Source: Methanobacterium sp.
GTDB lineage: Archaea > Methanobacteriota > Methanobacteria > Methanobacteriales > Methanobacteriaceae
Assembly (NCBI GenBank): GCA_009712615.1
Contig: WASR01000105.1
Span: 1-7,597, forward strand
DNA length: 7,597 nt
Direction: 5' to 3'
The stretch's first letter is position 1. Every line of letters begins with the position of its first letter. The notes beneath the pieces are model-generated. The model was not told the DNA's origin. It ran no database searches and was given only the letters and a program-made list of their open reading frames with translations. Of this stretch, positions 5,862 through 7,597 are shown piece after piece. The translations under genes and the position numbers were made by a program.

Positions 5862-6340
5862 TTTTTCTTTGGTTTCTGATCATTTAAAAACTTATCCATG
5901 AACAGATCGATCCGGTCCATGATCTCAAAGAAAGAATCAACCTTGTACTGTTCAAGGTTTTTGAAGTAGTTGAAAAATTCGTTTTCAAAATTCTTGTGCA
6001 GATCATCCTGAATTTTAAATGCGTTCCTACCATGTCTGGTGAGTGTCAGTTTTACTTCCTTTGCATTTCCATCCATCTTTTCCTTCTTTATCAAGTTCTT
6101 TTCATGCAGCTTGTTCACAACCTGTGAAACTGCACCCTTGGTAATTCCAAATTTCTGACTCAAAACAGTGACATTATTGCCAACACCGTTCCCAACTGCA
6201 TCTAAAATGTGTATCTCACTGGGATAGAGTTTTTTACCTTCTCCAAACTCAATCGGGTTCTTCTCAAACTTCTGAAATTTCTTGTTTACCCTGATGAAAT
6301 ACATCATCATTTCCCTTGTGACTGCTAATTTATCATCCAT
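5858..6340 (-). CDS. MarR-family transcriptional regulator
   Basis: This 160-residue protein has the MarR layout: long N-terminal helix, winged helix-turn-helix, and long C-terminal helices for dimerisation. The DNA-binding part spans about residues 38-101: LYPSEIHILDAV, then VTVLSQKFGITKGAVSQVVNKLHEKNLI with the recognition helix at about 67-78, and a wing KKEKMDGNAKEVKLTLT. The C-terminus is helical and ends in a basic tail (PKKK). MarR proteins usually repress their own and neighbouring genes and release DNA on binding a small ligand. AGGAT (6352-6348) lies about 7 nt before the ATG. The gene starts 14 nt after cofH and is followed after 32 nt by the GNAT gene. Inverted repeats precede both marR and the GNAT gene. 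The ligand is unknown. Confidence 0.93.
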   Translation of the reverse strand: MDDKLAVTREMMMYFIRVNKKFQKFEKNPIEFGEGKKLYPSEIHILDAVGNGVGNNVTVLSQKFGITKGAVSQVVNKLHEKNLIKKEKMDGNAKEVKLTLTRHGRNAFKIQDDLHKNFENEFFNYFKNLEQYKVDSFFEIMDRIDLFMDKFLNDQKPKKK

Positions 6341-6341
6341 A

Positions 6342-6358
6342 GTAAAATCCTATTTTAC
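6342..6358. promoter_or_regulatory. 17-bp inverted repeat directly before marR, candidate operator
   Basis: GTAAAAT (6342-6348) and ATTTTAC (6352-6358) are exact inverted arms around CCT. The repeat covers the cofH stop codon (6357-6355) and ends one base before the marR ATG. It lies between a TATA-like element (6370-6361) and the expected transcription start, so a bound repressor would block initiation. On RNA, a hairpin here would also enclose the marR ribosome binding site. Confidence 0.4.
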
Positions 6359-7479
6359 AGATTTTTTATAGGCTCAATATTCCTGTAGAGAGTGTCCCTC
6401 TCAGCTGGAATCCTTCCCATATTTTCGATAACCCTCTGAAAAGTTTCAGGGTTGGTTCTTACACCATGCTGAGCACCTGCAGATTTGGATATGTTTTCTT
6501 CACCCAGAGTTCCACCAAGATCATTTGCACCTGCTGTTAAACAAACCTGGGCGAATTTGAAACCCAACTTAACCCATGACACCTGGATGTTTTTGATCAG
6601 ATCCCCGAACATTAACCTAGCAACAGCATAAACCTTAAGATCCTCAATCCCAGTGGATCCTGGACTTGAAATACCCTTCTGGAATATTGGGGTATTCTTG
6701 TGCATGAATGTAAGCGGTACAAACTCTGTGAATCCTCCAGTTCTCATTTGTATCTGTCTTAAAGTGTCTATATGATCCACCCTATCCTTCAAATTCTCGA
6801 TGTGGCCATACATCATCGTACATGTTGTTGGAATCCCTGTTTTATGAGCAGTTTCAACGACTTCTATCCACTTTGCAGTGTTCATCTTACTTGGACACAG
6901 CACCCTTCTCACATCATCGTTCAATATTTCCGCTGCATTTCCAGGAATTGAGTCAAGCCCTGCTTCCTTCAACATCTTCAGTTCTTCAGATAATTCCATA
7001 TCAGAATTTTCAGCACCGTACAATATCTCCATTGGTGAAAATGCATGTATATAAATGTCAGGAAGTTCTTTTCTAATATCCATGAGCAGTTTTTGATAGT
7101 AATAAGCATCTACATCCGGATGTAATCCTCCCTGTATACACACTTCCTTTGCCCCATTATTCCAGGCTGTTTTAGCCCTCTTAACAATTTCTTCGTTTGA
7201 AAGGAAGTAGGCTTCACTGCTTGATTCATCACATTTGAATGCACAAAATCCACATGTTCCTGTGCAAACATTTGTAAAGTTAATATTCCAATTCTTTACG
7301 TAGGTAACGTTGTTTCCAACAATTTCCTCACGACGCATATCTGCAGCTATTAAAAGTGCTTGAAATTCCCTACCTGTTGAATTAATGAGTTTTAATCCTT
7401 CTTCATTAGATATTACTGTTTTTAAGGATTTTTCTAAGATCTCTTCTATATCGCTGTCAATGTTTAACTGCCCAAACAT
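6355..7479 (-). CDS. cofH: FO synthase subunit 2 (5-amino-6-(D-ribitylamino)uracil--L-tyrosine 4-hydroxyphenyl transferase)
   Basis: This 374-residue radical SAM enzyme joins the 4-hydroxybenzyl group of tyrosine to 5-amino-6-ribitylaminouracil. CofG then closes the product to FO, the deazaflavin core of coenzyme F420. The cluster motif CX3CX2C is at Cys72, Cys76 and Cys79 in [15 protein letters not shown]. Other CofH-type segments are [30 protein letters not shown], a central LTFMHKNTP and the end region [19 protein letters not shown]. Length is normal for the stand-alone archaeal subunit; cofG is not in this window. CofH resembles the menaquinone enzymes MqnC and MqnE, but the CofH assignment fits a methanogen, which needs F420. 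The ATG at 7479 lacks a good ribosome binding site, so the message may have a short leader. marR begins 14 nt after the stop. Confidence 0.93.
   Translation of the reverse strand: MFGQLNIDSDIEEILEKSLKTVISNEEGLKLINSTGREFQALLIAADMRREEIVGNNVTYVKNWNINFTNVCTGTCGFCAFKCDESSSEAYFLSNEEIVKRAKTAWNNGAKEVCIQGGLHPDVDAYYYQKLLMDIRKELPDIYIHAFSPMEILYGAENSDMELSEELKMLKEAGLDSIPGNAAEILNDDVRRVLCPSKMNTAKWIEVVETAHKTGIPTTCTMMYGHIENLKDRVDHIDTLRQIQMRTGGFTEFVPLTFMHKNTPIFQKGISSPGSTGIEDLKVYAVARLMFGDLIKNIQVSWVKLGFKFAQVCLTAGANDLGGTLGEENISKSAGAQHGVRTNPETFQRVIENMGRIPAERDTLYRNIEPIKNL
6361..6370 (-). promoter_or_regulatory. Possible TATA box for marR inside the end of cofH
   Basis: TATAAAAAAT on the minus strand lies in the last codons of cofH, 21-30 nt before the marR ATG at 6340. 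It predicts a transcription start at or just before that ATG, giving marR its own promoter in addition to read-through from cofH. Confidence 0.35.
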
Positions 7480-7500
7480 GGAATTTCATATTCAAGTTAG

Positions 7501-7584
7501 TACCATTAAAAGTTTTGGTTGGATATTGATCTCTTCGACTCGCCTACCATTGTAAAAGTTGTGGCTAAAAATCCAACTAAAACC
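7501..7584. repeat. Direct and inverted repeats upstream of cofH
   Basis: The 118 bases before cofH (7480-7597) hold no gene that I can see. They contain an imperfect direct repeat, TACCATTAAAAGTTTTGG (7501-7518) and TACCATTGTAAAAGTTGTGG (7545-7564). They also contain an imperfect inverted repeat with 12 of 14 bases matching, AGTTTTGGTTGGAT (7511-7524) against ATCCAACTAAAACC (7571-7584). On the minus strand the near copy includes CTTTTAATGG, about 25 nt before the cofH ATG, where a TATA-like element would stand. Regulatory function is possible but unproven. Confidence 0.4.
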
Positions 7585-7597
7585 GATAGTTTTAAAT

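Noticed and set aside
5841..5870. Palindrome plus T run read as an intrinsic terminator
   Set aside because: The T run follows the palindrome only on the + strand, where no gene is transcribed; in the marR direction it is followed by a G-rich ribosome binding site.
7525..7560. TTCGACTC (7534-7541) resembling a tRNA T-loop
   Set aside because: The flanking bases do not pair as a T stem, and no acceptor or anticodon arm can be built around it on either strand.

Overview
The window looks like chromosomal DNA of a hydrogenotrophic methanogenic archaeon, most likely a Methanobacterium-type member of the Methanobacteriales. The evidence is an AT-rich sequence with archaeal TATA-like elements and GGAG/GGTGA ribosome binding sites, a cofH gene for coenzyme F420 synthesis, a single-gene archaeal Elp3, a methanogen-type DUF2098 protein, and an M50 site-2 protease carrying two CBS domains. 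No mobile element, CRISPR array, rRNA or tRNA is visible.

Layout. (1) Positions 47-547, + strand: an unrecognised coiled-coil protein that seems to start at ATT. (2) Positions 544-1143, - strand: a pair of small barrel-fold proteins, a PRC-barrel protein followed by a DUF2098 protein. (3) Positions 1291-4776, + strand: a membrane site-2 protease, the tRNA-modifying radical SAM enzyme Elp3 and deoxyribose-phosphate aldolase, then a small cyclophilin-like protein (4870-5226). (4) Positions 5223-7479, - strand: cofH, a MarR-family regulator and a GNAT acetyltransferase, transcribed in that order. The last 118 bases hold no gene, but contain repeats upstream of cofH.

Working relations. elp3 and deoC are closely spaced and joined by a tandem duplicated stop/ribosome-binding-site module, so they are probably translated from one message. 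The PRC-barrel and DUF2098 genes look like a two-gene operon. The clearest regulatory candidate is the marR-GNAT unit. A perfect 21-bp palindrome lies directly before the GNAT gene, and a 17-bp inverted repeat lies directly before marR, each between a TATA-like element and the expected transcription start. The simplest reading is a MarR repressor controlling itself and an acetyltransferase, but this is inferred from sequence geometry only.

Both convergent gene junctions (544-547 and 5223-5226) end on the same TTAA tetranucleotide, which supplies overlapping stop codons on the two strands. Most of the window is ordinary core genome. No clearly new multi-gene system is evident; the unusual points are start codons, junction architecture and candidate operators.
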